Origin: Clostridiaceae bacterium
Lineage (GTDB): Bacteria; Bacillota; Clostridia; Oscillospirales; Acutalibacteraceae
Length of the DNA: 31,235 nt
NCBI GenBank assembly: GCA_904501755.1
Contig: CAJGBV010000018.1
Span: 1-31,235 of the forward strand
Direction: 5' to 3'
How positions within the stretch are numbered: position 1 is the stretch's first letter; each line of letters starts with the position of its first letter. This document shows, piece after piece, positions 1-6,707 of this stretch. Under the pieces are notes generated by a model that was given only the letters and a program-made list of their open reading frames with translations, was not told the DNA's origin and did no database searches. Made by a program: the position numbers and the translations under genes.

Positions 1-6
1 AAACTA

Positions 7-35
7 TTGACAACTCCATATTCTTATGTTATTAT
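7..35 (+). promoter_or_regulatory. Sigma-A-like promoter of the tRNA-Thr/tRNA-Tyr unit
   Basis: A perfect TTGACA -35 box at 7-12 is followed after 17 bases by TATTAT at 30-35. A TATAAT also lies at 33-38 but would need a 20-base spacer. The unit would start near position 42. The short leader contains the inverted repeat GTCAC/GTGAC at about 45-58 before the first tRNA. Confidence 0.65.
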
Positions 36-70
36 AATACGCGTGTCACGGGTTGTGACGAACTGAATAT

Positions 71-146
71 GCTGGTGTAGCTCAATTGGCAGAGCAGCTG
101 ATTTGTAATCAGCAGGTCGGGGGTTCAAGTCCGTCCACCAGCTCCA
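71..146 (+). tRNA. tRNA-Thr (anticodon TGT)
   Basis: This is a 76-base cloverleaf. The acceptor arm GCTGGTG pairs with CACCAGC at 136-142, followed by discriminator T and an encoded CCA at 144-146. The anticodon stem-loop CTGATTTGTAATCAG carries TGT, which reads ACA and related threonine codons. The T arm contains GGTTCAAGTCC. It is the first gene of a two-tRNA unit, 40 bases ahead of tRNA-Tyr. Confidence 0.95.
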
Positions 147-186
147 TTTTGGTGGCAACAGAGCTTCCAAAACGCAAACTTAATAT

Positions 187-271
187 GGGAGAGTTCCCGA
201 GCGGCCAAAGGGGGCAGACTGTAAATCTGTTGTCTCTGACTTCGATGGTTCGAATCCATCCTCTCCCACCA
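187..271 (+). tRNA. tRNA-Tyr (anticodon GTA)
   Basis: This is an 85-base tRNA with the long variable arm expected of bacterial tRNA-Tyr. The acceptor GGGAGAG at 187-193 pairs with CTCTCCC at 261-267, then A and encoded CCA. The anticodon loop in GACTGTAAATC carries GTA. The T arm reads GGTTCGAATCC. A terminator follows immediately, so this is the last tRNA of the unit. Confidence 0.95.
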
Positions 272-305
272 AAAATAAGACGGTCTTTTGACCGTCTTAT
301 TTTTT
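272..305 (+). terminator. Rho-independent terminator of the tRNA unit
   Basis: The arm AATAAGACGGTC is followed by a four-T loop and the complementary arm GACCGTCTTATT, ending in a T run. The stem is perfect over at least 12 pairs and starts at the CCA end of tRNA-Tyr. Confidence 0.9.
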
Positions 306-307
306 AT

Positions 308-520
308 CCATTGCGAAAGCAATGGCATATCATCAGCCGTCAGGCTGTATATCATCAAGGGCGGCAACACCGCTCTTGTATCTCATCAGTCCGTCAGGAC
401 TGTATATCATCACGCGTCAGCGTGTATCAAAAATCTTTCGCAATGATGATATACAAGACTTCGTCTTGATGATATGCAATTCCTTGCGGAATTGATGATA
501 TACAATGCTTCGCATTGATT
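308..520. repeat. Array of eight small hairpins with a conserved 12-base spacer that inverts mid-array
   Basis: Eight short palindromes occur at about 308-325, 335-346, 358-376, 388-401, 412-423, 455-467, 478-493 and 504-516. Stem sequences differ from one to the next, but each pairs with itself. They are separated by a near-constant spacer. In the left half it reads TGTATATCATCA (346-357, 401-412, one variant at 377-388, a truncated copy at 326-335). In the right half it is the reverse complement TGATGATATACA (444-455, 493-504, one variant at 467-478). Left-half loops are mostly GTCA, while two right-half loops are TTC closed by C-G. The sequence CATTGCGAAAG at 309-319 recurs inverted at 435-445. 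Arrays of this style occur in Clostridia genomes to my recollection. The function is unknown. It could act as RNA or as folded single-stranded DNA. Confidence 0.85.
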
Positions 521-543
521 TGTAAGTAAGTTTGTGCTATAAT
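515..543 (+). promoter_or_regulatory. Promoter of the four-helix-bundle gene, -35 supplied by the repeat array
   Basis: TTGATT at 515-520 and TATAAT at 538-543 are separated by exactly 17 bases. The -35 box is the end of the last hairpin plus the truncated last spacer, so the array edge and the promoter are fused. The predicted transcript starts just ahead of the ribosome binding site AAGGAAGTGAG at 551-561. Confidence 0.65.
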
Positions 544-564
544 CATCACAAAGGAAGTGAGATT

Positions 565-912
565 ATGCCTAAAAATTATTTGCTTGTTTATTCTGAACAA
601 CTTGCGACGGATATTGAGTTGTTATGCCAAAATTTAAAAGCACCATCTAATACTATATTTCAAATTCGTAAAAGTTCAAGCAGTGTTTATGCAAATATTC
701 GAGAGGCAAACTATGGGCAGAGCAAAGCCGACATGCTTTCTAAATTTGAAATAGCACTAAAAGAATGTAGCGAAACAGAAGGTTGGCTACAACTTTTGTT
801 TAATACAAATGCCATTGATGAAGATACATATAAAAAGCATAGAAATCTTTGCGGTGGCATTAGGCGAATTTTAATTTCAAGTTGTAAGACTTTGAAGGAG
901 AATAAACAATGA
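565..912 (+). CDS. Four-helix-bundle protein (Avd / 23S rRNA intervening-sequence protein family)
   Basis: The 115-residue protein has the family pattern of four amphipathic helices, and its central segment QIRKSSSSVYANIREAN matches the conserved 'raa.Si..NIaEg' core of the S23/Avd family. Family members are the proteins encoded by 23S rRNA intervening sequences and the accessory variability determinant Avd of diversity-generating retroelements, a basic pentamer that binds nucleic acid and the reverse transcriptase. No reverse transcriptase and no rRNA are present here, so this is a solo member. The start at 565 is chosen because of the ribosome binding site AAGGAAGTGAG; the in-frame ATG at 532 lies upstream of the -10 box. 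It sits directly downstream of the hairpin array and overlaps the next gene by ATGA. Its role is unknown; binding of the array transcript or DNA is a hypothesis. Confidence 0.85.
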   Translation: MPKNYLLVYSEQLATDIELLCQNLKAPSNTIFQIRKSSSSVYANIREANYGQSKADMLSKFEIALKECSETEGWLQLLFNTNAIDEDTYKKHRNLCGGIRRILISSCKTLKENKQ

Positions 913-1070
913 GTTCAAATGATGATTTGATTCTATTTTTAGATGATACTGCGGAAGAAGAATTCGTAAAAAAATACGGCAAAGTGGAACTCCCAAAAAC
1001 AAAATATGATGAAAAAATATTGGAAGAACTAAAAAAGCGGTTAAAAAATGGTGACTATGATTTGAAATAG
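909..1070 (+). CDS. Small acidic hypothetical protein (53 aa), coupled to the four-helix-bundle gene
   Basis: The ATG at 909 overlaps the TGA of the preceding gene (ATGA), which suggests translational coupling. The ribosome binding site is the AAGGAG at 895-900 inside the upstream gene. The product starts MSSNDDLILFLDD and ends LKKRLKNGDYDLK. The N-terminal half is acidic and the C-terminal third is a charged likely helix. I do not recognise a domain. A small acidic partner overlapping a basic nucleic-acid-binding-type protein suggests a two-component module, but there is no direct evidence. A terminator follows within 35 bases, so the two genes form a closed unit. Confidence 0.7.
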   Translation: MSSNDDLILFLDDTAEEEFVKKYGKVELPKTKYDEKILEELKKRLKNGDYDLK

Positions 1071-1102
1071 TTGGCATCATAATAGTTCGTAACCACAGAA
1101 CC

Positions 1103-1137
1103 AAACCACCCATTCCTCAATTGGAATGGGTGGTTTT
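1103..1137. terminator. Bidirectional terminator between the small gene and GH92
   Basis: The 14-base arm AAACCACCCATTCC at 1103-1116, a 6-base loop and GGAATGGGTGGTTT at 1123-1136 form a perfect stem ending in T residues on the plus strand. It lies between convergent genes and probably serves both. Confidence 0.8.
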
Positions 1138-1155
1138 ACAATTATTTAAATGTAT

Positions 1156-3381
1156 TTATTTCTTATGTCCCCAATTTGATGGCTTATTGCCCATTACAAA
1201 GTGCAATTCGCCGCCTTCTATAATCTGACTATGAGTCAATTTACACTCATTAAGTTCCTTACCTTGCCAGGTAGCAGATTGCACATATATATTACTTCCT
1301 CCTACATTCTCACCTGTCACACGAAAGTCCTTACCGTTTCCCAGATGGAACACAATTTCCTCTACTCTTGTGCCGTGAAGATAGTAATTTTCTGTGGTGG
1401 CATAGGGGAAGAAGCCGCACATTAAAAATATATAATAGGAAGACATACCGCCGTTGTCCTCGTCACCGGGATAATCGTTCAGCTGTGAAAAGCGGGCAAT
1501 AACTGTGTCTATTACCTTAGCCGCTAAATCGGGTCGGCGTATCTCGTCGGTACAAAACAGCCACGGTATCTGGAAAGAGGGCTCATTGGTAAAGTTTAGA
1601 TACCCCTCTTTTCCATGGTCATCATTGTAATAATTCACGCTATGCTCACAAGCCCATATCAAACGGCGGGTAAAGGTTTCTGCGCCGCCCATAGTCTCAA
1701 CCAAACGAGGTACATCATTATAGTTAATATAAGAAGCATCCCAAGCCGTAGCTTCATAGAAATGGGTATTATAACCGCCGTGGGCATCAAAATCTAAGTC
1801 GAAGTCACCATCTTCATTACGGGACTGAGGAAATCCGAAAAAGCCCTCGCTTTCAAGGCCGCAGTTCCAGACATTGAGCCAGTTTGCCGAGCGTTTTTCA
1901 TAATACTCATATTCTTCTTTTGTTCCAAGCTCTCTTGCTACAGCGGCAACAGCCTTATCGTTAAAGGCAAAGCCCATAGTAGCGGCGGCAGGTCTGAATC
2001 TCCAGGTATAGTCAACGCCTGATGCCGTTTTTCTGCAATTACTTGCATAGCCGTTCTCAATATATTCCCGTGAACGCATACGCTGAGCACTTGCAAGAAG
2101 TACCTTGTAAGCATCTTCCCAGTCATAGCGTGTCAGCCGTATGCCCTTAAGATAGGCATCAGCTATGGCGTTATCCACATCATTACCGCCTTGTCCTGCC
2201 AAGCCCTCCTTAGCCGTCATAAACTGGTCACCCAGAACAATGCCGTTGCCCTTTTCCTCGTTGGTTTTAACTCTGTCAATAAAGGATTCCACAATTTTAC
2301 TCATTTTTTCAGGATAAAGTAAGCTATACATAGGGAATACCGTTTTCCAGGTATCCCACACGGTATGGAAATCATCCCAATATCCATGGTCGCTTGTGCG
2401 GTCCCGCGGCTGAATATTCATATGGTACATCGCCGTATAAAAGCGGCGAAGCAGAGCAGTATCATCAGTTTTCAGCTCAATAACATCCATTACCTCACGC
2501 CATTTTTCACGAGCTGCTTCCCTTACTGCTTCATAGTCAAACGCTGGAATCTGCTCACGCAAAAACTCCTGTGCCTGCTCAGCACTGACAAAGGAAATGG
2601 CTATTTTAACCTTTACCGTTGTGGGACACTTATCTGAGTGAGGGAATTTGACATAAGCTCCCAGCCTATGCAGTTCATTAATAGAAACGGTTGTTTTTTC
2701 CGTTTTGGTTTCTTCCGTCAAAGCCTCATCCAAAAACGTACCGATTTGGGCAGCCTTACCGTCAAATTCCAAAGCAAAATACATATTCCACTGAGCGTCA
2801 TTCCAGTTACCGAAATACAAACCTCCACCATATATCTGATTACTTACTGGGTCTACTGTCACATAGCCCTCCTTCATAGCGGCGTCATTTTCCATTTTAC
2901 GAGCAACATCAATAAGAAAAATAGGTATCTTTCCTGCAGGGTATTCAAAAGTATGTATAGCGGCATTGTGTGTAGGCGAAACTCTGGCTTTTATACCGTT
3001 TTCCAGTGTCACACTATATTCATAGCATTTTGCCTCTTCACTGCCCTCCTCCGCATAGACAGCACGCTTACTGTTATCAATTTCCACAGTATCGGTCATA
3101 GGGGCAAGTAAAAAATTTCCGTAACACTTGGTGCCGCCCGTACCTGATACATAAGCGTGTCCAAAACCTACAATAGCCTGATTTCGCAGATATCCGCCAT
3201 TATCGTTTTCCATTGTTTCGGGGCTTGGATGAATTGAGCCTGAGGGAAGTGATGGACCCGCTGAGGTTGCACTGCCAACACCAAACAAAAGGTCGGCATA
3301 CTCTGTTGGGTCAAGGGCTATAGCTTTTTTTGTTTTTTGTGTGTTATTTATCAAAGAAGACATACACTTTCTTATTTTCAT
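1156..3381 (-). CDS. Glycoside hydrolase family 92 (alpha-mannosidase)
   Basis: GH92 enzymes are calcium-dependent exo-acting alpha-mannosidases, mostly alpha-1,2, trimming high-mannose N-glycans or yeast mannan. The N-terminal region carries the family pattern of a short substrate-loop region (YADLLFGVG, GSIHPSPET, GFGHAYVSGTGG). The catalytic toroid holds WDTWKTVFPMYSLLYP, GQGGNDVDNAIADAY, a NEPSFQIPWLF segment and the C-terminal GDEDNGGMSSYYIF that corresponds to the GN(D)DxGxMSAWY signature. The length of 741 residues is normal for the family. The start at 3381 is chosen for AAAGGAG at about seven bases; an ATG at 3414 has no good site. No signal peptide is visible, so the enzyme is probably cytoplasmic and acts on imported oligosaccharides. 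It is divergent from the AraC regulator, the likely controller. Confidence 0.9.
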   Translation of the reverse strand: MKIRKCMSSLINNTQKTKKAIALDPTEYADLLFGVGSATSAGPSLPSGSIHPSPETMENDNGGYLRNQAIVGFGHAYVSGTGGTKCYGNFLLAPMTDTVEIDNSKRAVYAEEGSEEAKCYEYSVTLENGIKARVSPTHNAAIHTFEYPAGKIPIFLIDVARKMENDAAMKEGYVTVDPVSNQIYGGGLYFGNWNDAQWNMYFALEFDGKAAQIGTFLDEALTEETKTEKTTVSINELHRLGAYVKFPHSDKCPTTVKVKIAISFVSAEQAQEFLREQIPAFDYEAVREAAREKWREVMDVIELKTDDTALLRRFYTAMYHMNIQPRDRTSDHGYWDDFHTVWDTWKTVFPMYSLLYPEKMSKIVESFIDRVKTNEEKGNGIVLGDQFMTAKEGLAGQGGNDVDNAIADAYLKGIRLTRYDWEDAYKVLLASAQRMRSREYIENGYASNCRKTASGVDYTWRFRPAAATMGFAFNDKAVAAVARELGTKEEYEYYEKRSANWLNVWNCGLESEGFFGFPQSRNEDGDFDLDFDAHGGYNTHFYEATAWDASYINYNDVPRLVETMGGAETFTRRLIWACEHSVNYYNDDHGKEGYLNFTNEPSFQIPWLFCTDEIRRPDLAAKVIDTVIARFSQLNDYPGDEDNGGMSSYYIFLMCGFFPYATTENYYLHGTRVEEIVFHLGNGKDFRVTGENVGGSNIYVQSATWQGKELNECKLTHSQIIEGGELHFVMGNKPSNWGHKK

Positions 3382-3433
3382 AACAATTCTCCTTTTTTCT
3401 TTTAATTCAACCATATTTTTTCAAAAAACACAA

Positions 3434-3462
3434 TGGAAAACATTGCTTAAAAATGGTATAAT
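3434..3462 (+). promoter_or_regulatory. Possible second promoter upstream of the AraC gene
   Basis: An extended -10, TGGTATAAT, ends at 3462 and has a weak TGGAAA 17 bases upstream. It lies about 80 bases before the gene in the divergent intergenic region. The stronger candidate is at 3487-3515. Confidence 0.35.
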
Positions 3463-3486
3463 ATTGTCATTAATCAAAATTATTTT

Positions 3487-3515
3487 TTGACAAACCTGTA
3501 ATTATACGGTAAAAT
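3487..3515 (+). promoter_or_regulatory. Promoter of the AraC regulator
   Basis: A perfect TTGACA at 3487-3492, a 17-base spacer and TAAAAT at 3510-3515 lie just upstream of the start codon region. The leader would be very short. Confidence 0.65.
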
Positions 3516-3539
3516 AACAGCCTAAGGATGTGTATTATA

Positions 3540-4358
3540 GTGAAAAAAGAAATCTCGCAGGAGCAGTTATGGTATTTTAATGAGAAAAAGGAAGTACCCG
3601 ACCTTCTCAATCATACCGTTATTTCCCCTATGCACTACGGTGATACTATAGAAATTTATATTAATCGCGGCTTTGAGGGAGAAGCAATTATAGGCGGCAG
3701 ACACTTTGAGTTTAAAGAAAAGAATATTTTTTTCATTCCTCCCCGAACCCCTCACACCTATGTCTATGTAAAGGGCGGTTCTCTGCCCTGTGATATGGTA
3801 GGTGCTTTTCACATTAACATAGAAAAGCTAAAACCGATTTTAAATATTGAACAAATGCTGTCGCTTGATAACCGAAGCCTGACTTCATATGCAATTGACT
3901 CACACAATTTTGACAGAATACGGGATATTATTTCTGATATTTTGAATTCACAACTCTCTTTTTCTTCTAAGCTGAGTAATTTACTGGCTCTGTTTGAAAA
4001 CCTTTCCATAAAAACAGACCTGCAAAAAAGCGATATGCAGTATAATCCGTCTGTAATCAAAATAGTGGACTGGGTAGAACACTCATATAGTCAAAAATTA
4101 ACTCTTGAGCGAGCCGCCGTTCATTTTGGCTTCAGCACCTATTATTTTTGCAAATGGTTTAAAACACAAACAGGAATTACCTTTAATGAGTATTTAAGCT
4201 CTGTGAGAATTTCTCACGCCTGTGAGCTTCTGCATATCGGCGAATCGGTATGCTCTGTCGCCCAGCAGTGCGGATTTTACGATTCATCCTATTTCATAAA
4301 GGTATTCAAGGGCTATATGGGTATAACCCCTTTTGAATATGCCTCAAAATCCAAATAA
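3540..4358 (+). CDS. AraC-family transcriptional regulator
   Basis: The N-terminal part (about residues 25-100) looks like an AraC-type cupin sensing domain, with the typical ENIFFIPPRTPHTY turn. The last 100 residues hold the two helix-turn-helix units: LTLERAAVHFGFSTYYFCKWFK and then VCSVAQQCGFYDSSYFIKVFKGYMGITPFEY, with the expected GxxPxEY ending. The GTG at 3540 is preferred because AAGGATG lies about 10 bases upstream; the ATG at 3528 is part of that site and has no ribosome binding site of its own. It is divergent from GH92, so control of mannoside use is the simplest inference, with a sugar as probable ligand. Confidence 0.88.
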   Translation: MKKEISQEQLWYFNEKKEVPDLLNHTVISPMHYGDTIEIYINRGFEGEAIIGGRHFEFKEKNIFFIPPRTPHTYVYVKGGSLPCDMVGAFHINIEKLKPILNIEQMLSLDNRSLTSYAIDSHNFDRIRDIISDILNSQLSFSSKLSNLLALFENLSIKTDLQKSDMQYNPSVIKIVDWVEHSYSQKLTLERAAVHFGFSTYYFCKWFKTQTGITFNEYLSSVRISHACELLHIGESVCSVAQQCGFYDSSYFIKVFKGYMGITPFEYASKSK

Positions 4359-4366
4359 TTTTTTTC

Positions 4367-4395
4367 TTTGCAGAACGGTTTTTTTATGGTATACT
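4367..4395 (+). promoter_or_regulatory. Promoter of the DUF1538-PII operon
   Basis: TTTGCA at 4367-4372 and an extended -10 (ATGGTATACT, box 4390-4395) have a 17-base spacer. It starts within 10 bases of the AraC stop codon, and no clear terminator separates the two, so some read-through is possible. Confidence 0.65.
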
Positions 4396-4438
4396 TAATG
4401 TATTATGTGTAATTTAATTATTGGGCAGGTGAAGTAAA

Positions 4439-5962
4439 TTGAAAGAACTATGGTCAAAGATTCGCGAGGCTCTTGTTTCGGCCTTGCCCATTACGCTTAT
4501 TGTTTATCTTTTTTCTTTACTTCCCAACTTTTCATTTAATTCTGCTGAGTTAATCAGCTTTACTGTAGGTGCGGTTCTTCTTATTTTAGGCATTGGTTTT
4601 TTTAATCTTGGTGCAGACATAGCAATGACTCCTATGGGTGTTCACGTCGGTGCCGGTCTTTCCCGACAAAAAACCATCAGTTTACTTTTAGCGGTATGCT
4701 TTGTACTGGGTATGCTTATAACCATTGCCGAGCCTGATTTACAGGTCCTTGCAAATCAGGTAAGCTCTGTTATGAATGGAAAGCTTTTAATATACACTGT
4801 GGGTCTGGGCGTAGGTACTTTTCTTATAATTGCAATTTTACGAATAGTGTTTAAACGCCGACTTTCCAATATTCTTATGCTTTTTTATATGCTTTTGTTT
4901 GCACTGGCTCTTATGCTCTGTGTTAACGAAAACATTGATTTACTCCCCTTGGCTTTCGACTCAGGCGGTGTTACTACAGGTCCCATTACCGTTCCCTTTA
5001 TTATGGCACTGGGTGTTGGTATTTCTAGTGTTCTGGGTGATAGAAAAAGTCAGGAAAACAGCTTCGGTCTTGTAGCTCTTTGTTCTATAGGGCCCATTCT
5101 TGCAGTGCTTGTGCTGGGCATTTTCGCCGACAATAACCTAAGCTATACCGTAAGCTATGGCTCTATAAGTGAAAATATTATAGGTGCATATCTCGAAAAT
5201 GCAGGTCACGTGGCAAAAGAGGTCGCTATAGCCTTGGGGCTTATTGTTATCTTTTTCCTGCTTTGTCAGATTTTCTTTTTAAAGCTACCCAAACGTCAAC
5301 TGCTGAGAATAGGTGTGGGTGTTGTATTTACATATCTTGGTCTTGTAATGTTCCTTACAGGCGTTAATGTGGGCTATATGCCTATCGGCTATAAAATCGG
5401 CACACAGCTTTCCTCTTTACACCCAGCTTTACTCACAGTTATCGGACTGGTTATGGGAATTTTAGTGGTTATGGCTGAGCCTGCCATTCACGTGCTGAAT
5501 GCTCAGGTTGAAGAGGTTACAGGCGGATACGTAACAAAAAAATCTATGACGATAGGTCTTTGTATCGGTGTGGGTGCCGCCATTGCCCTCAGCGTTATCA
5601 GGATAATATTTGATTTTTCTCTGGTTTACTACATTATCCCCGGTTACTTTATTTCACTTGCTCTTTCTTTGTTTGTGCCTCCTGTGTATACCGCTATTGC
5701 CTTTGACTCAGGCGGTGTTGCCAGTGGCCCTATGACCTCAGGCTTTATTCTCCCCTTTGCTATCGGTGTATGCGTTTCCCTCCAAAGTGAAGCCGCCGTA
5801 CTGCGTGACGGCTTTGGCATAGTAGCTCTTGTAGCAATGGCACCTCTTATAACCATTCAGCTTTTGGGCTTTAAGGCTATAGTTTCCAATAAGGTTAAAG
5901 AGAAACGTGCTATGAAACGAATTCTTCAGGCAGACGACGAGCAGATTATCAATTTTATGTAG
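4439..5962 (+). CDS. DUF1538 family multi-pass membrane protein, putative transporter
   Basis: This 507-residue protein has many hydrophobic segments and a clear internal duplication. Each half carries an AEP motif (ITIAEPDLQVLANQV; VVMAEPAIHVLNAQV) followed by an AFDSGGV.(S/T)GP(I/M)T motif (AFDSGGVTTGPITVPF; AFDSGGVASGPMTSGF). Two repeats with matching half-buried polar motifs are typical of transporters with pseudo-twofold symmetry, so transport is a reasonable inference, but the substrate is not known. The start is TTG at 4439, supported by AGGTGAAG just upstream; the next in-frame Met is far inside. It is the first gene of an operon with two PII-like genes, which fits a channel or transporter gated by PII-type proteins, by analogy with AmtB-GlnK. 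Confidence 0.85.
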   Translation: MKELWSKIREALVSALPITLIVYLFSLLPNFSFNSAELISFTVGAVLLILGIGFFNLGADIAMTPMGVHVGAGLSRQKTISLLLAVCFVLGMLITIAEPDLQVLANQVSSVMNGKLLIYTVGLGVGTFLIIAILRIVFKRRLSNILMLFYMLLFALALMLCVNENIDLLPLAFDSGGVTTGPITVPFIMALGVGISSVLGDRKSQENSFGLVALCSIGPILAVLVLGIFADNNLSYTVSYGSISENIIGAYLENAGHVAKEVAIALGLIVIFFLLCQIFFLKLPKRQLLRIGVGVVFTYLGLVMFLTGVNVGYMPIGYKIGTQLSSLHPALLTVIGLVMGILVVMAEPAIHVLNAQVEEVTGGYVTKKSMTIGLCIGVGAAIALSVIRIIFDFSLVYYIIPGYFISLALSLFVPPVYTAIAFDSGGVASGPMTSGFILPFAIGVCVSLQSEAAVLRDGFGIVALVAMAPLITIQLLGFKAIVSNKVKEKRAMKRILQADDEQIINFM

Positions 5963-5973
5963 GAGATAAAATT

Positions 5974-6342
5974 ATGGCAAATACAGTAAACGAATCCTCC
6001 ATCAAAAAGCTGAAAATGTTAATAACTGTGGTTGACCGTGCAAAAGCAGAGTTTTATCTTGATGTGCTCAGTCAGTTTGAAATTAACTTTCAGATGGTTA
6101 CGGGCGGAAAGGGCACCGCAACAAACGAAATTGTAGATATGTTAGGACTTAATATTCATAAAGCCGTTATTATAAGTGTTGTCCGTGAGGATATGGTAGA
6201 TATAGTTATGAAATGTCTTGAGGGTAAGTTCCAATCCATACGTAACGGAAAAGGAATTTCCATTGCAGTGCCGCTAACCAGTGTTATCGGTGTAAATATG
6301 TATCAATTCCTTAGTAACAACAAGCAAGGCAGGGAGGATTAA
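5974..6342 (+). CDS. PII-like signalling protein, copy 1
   Basis: The 122-residue protein shows the alpha/beta pattern of a PII/GlnB-type ferredoxin-like fold: KMLITVVDRAKAEFYLDVL at the N terminus, a glycine-rich VTGGKGTAT segment in the T-loop region, and KAVIISVVREDMVDIVMKCL as the second beta-alpha unit. PII proteins are trimers that read adenylate nucleotides and metabolites and bind partner membrane proteins. The canonical T-loop tyrosine motif is not visible, so this is a divergent PII-like family. AGGAGA overlaps the stop codon of the DUF1538 gene 11 bases upstream, and it is followed by a second PII-like gene after two bases. Confidence 0.78.
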   Translation: MANTVNESSIKKLKMLITVVDRAKAEFYLDVLSQFEINFQMVTGGKGTATNEIVDMLGLNIHKAVIISVVREDMVDIVMKCLEGKFQSIRNGKGISIAVPLTSVIGVNMYQFLSNNKQGRED

Positions 6343-6344
6343 TT

Positions 6345-6668
6345 GTGACTACTGATAATTATGAAGTTATTTTTGCTATAGTTAATACAGGCTATGCAGA
6401 GGATGCTATGCACTTAGCCCGAGAACAAGGTGCCCGTGGAGGAACCATAATAAACGGCAGAGGTGTTGCAAGAGAAGACGAAGCTGCTTTTTTTGGCATT
6501 ACCATTCATGCTGAAAAGGAAATACTTATGATGGTTGTGGAGAAGAATATCAAAGACAACGTTCTGCATACCCTATACAAAAATATGGGTATGCAACAAA
6601 AGGCTCAGGGTATTGTATTCTCGCTCCCTGTTTCTGATGCAGCAGGACTTGTAAGCAAACAAGAATAA
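6345..6668 (+). CDS. PII-like signalling protein, copy 2
   Basis: This 107-residue protein is a second PII-type protein: YEVIFAIVNTGYAEDAMHLA, then GARGGTIINGRGVARED in the T-loop region, then EKEILMMVVEKNIKDNVL. It starts at GTG 6345 behind AGGGAGG; a TTG one base earlier is out of frame. It is clearly different in sequence from the neighbouring copy, so the two may form separate or mixed trimers. Operon position implies a shared role with the DUF1538 protein. A strong terminator follows at once. Confidence 0.8.
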   Translation: MTTDNYEVIFAIVNTGYAEDAMHLAREQGARGGTIINGRGVAREDEAAFFGITIHAEKEILMMVVEKNIKDNVLHTLYKNMGMQQKAQGIVFSLPVSDAAGLVSKQE

Positions 6669-6672
6669 AATT

Positions 6673-6707
6673 AAAAACTGCCTCTTCTGACAGAAGAGGC
6701 AGTTTTT
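6673..6707. terminator. Terminator of the DUF1538-PII operon, likely bidirectional
   Basis: A 16-base perfect inverted repeat, AAAAACTGCCTCTTCT with AGAAGAGGCAGTTTTT, flanks a three-base loop and ends in T residues on both strands. It lies between convergent genes. Confidence 0.9.

Noticed and set aside
86..469. Open frame of 127 codons across both tRNAs and the hairpin array
   Set aside because: It runs through two clear tRNA genes and a terminator, and has no ribosome binding site.
308..520. CRISPR array
   Set aside because: The conserved part is only 12 bases, the variable parts are self-complementary and 10-19 bases long, orientation flips, and no cas genes are present.
308..1070. Complete diversity-generating retroelement or retron
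   Set aside because: No reverse transcriptase, template repeat or variable repeat pair was found in the window; only an Avd-like protein is present.
272..1137. Integrated element with a duplicated tRNA 3' end as attachment site
   Set aside because: I did not find a second copy of the end of tRNA-Tyr downstream, and there is no integrase.
2638..3111. 157-codon open frame opposite the GH92 gene
   Set aside because: Antisense shadow; composition is not protein-like and the GH92 frame is continuous.
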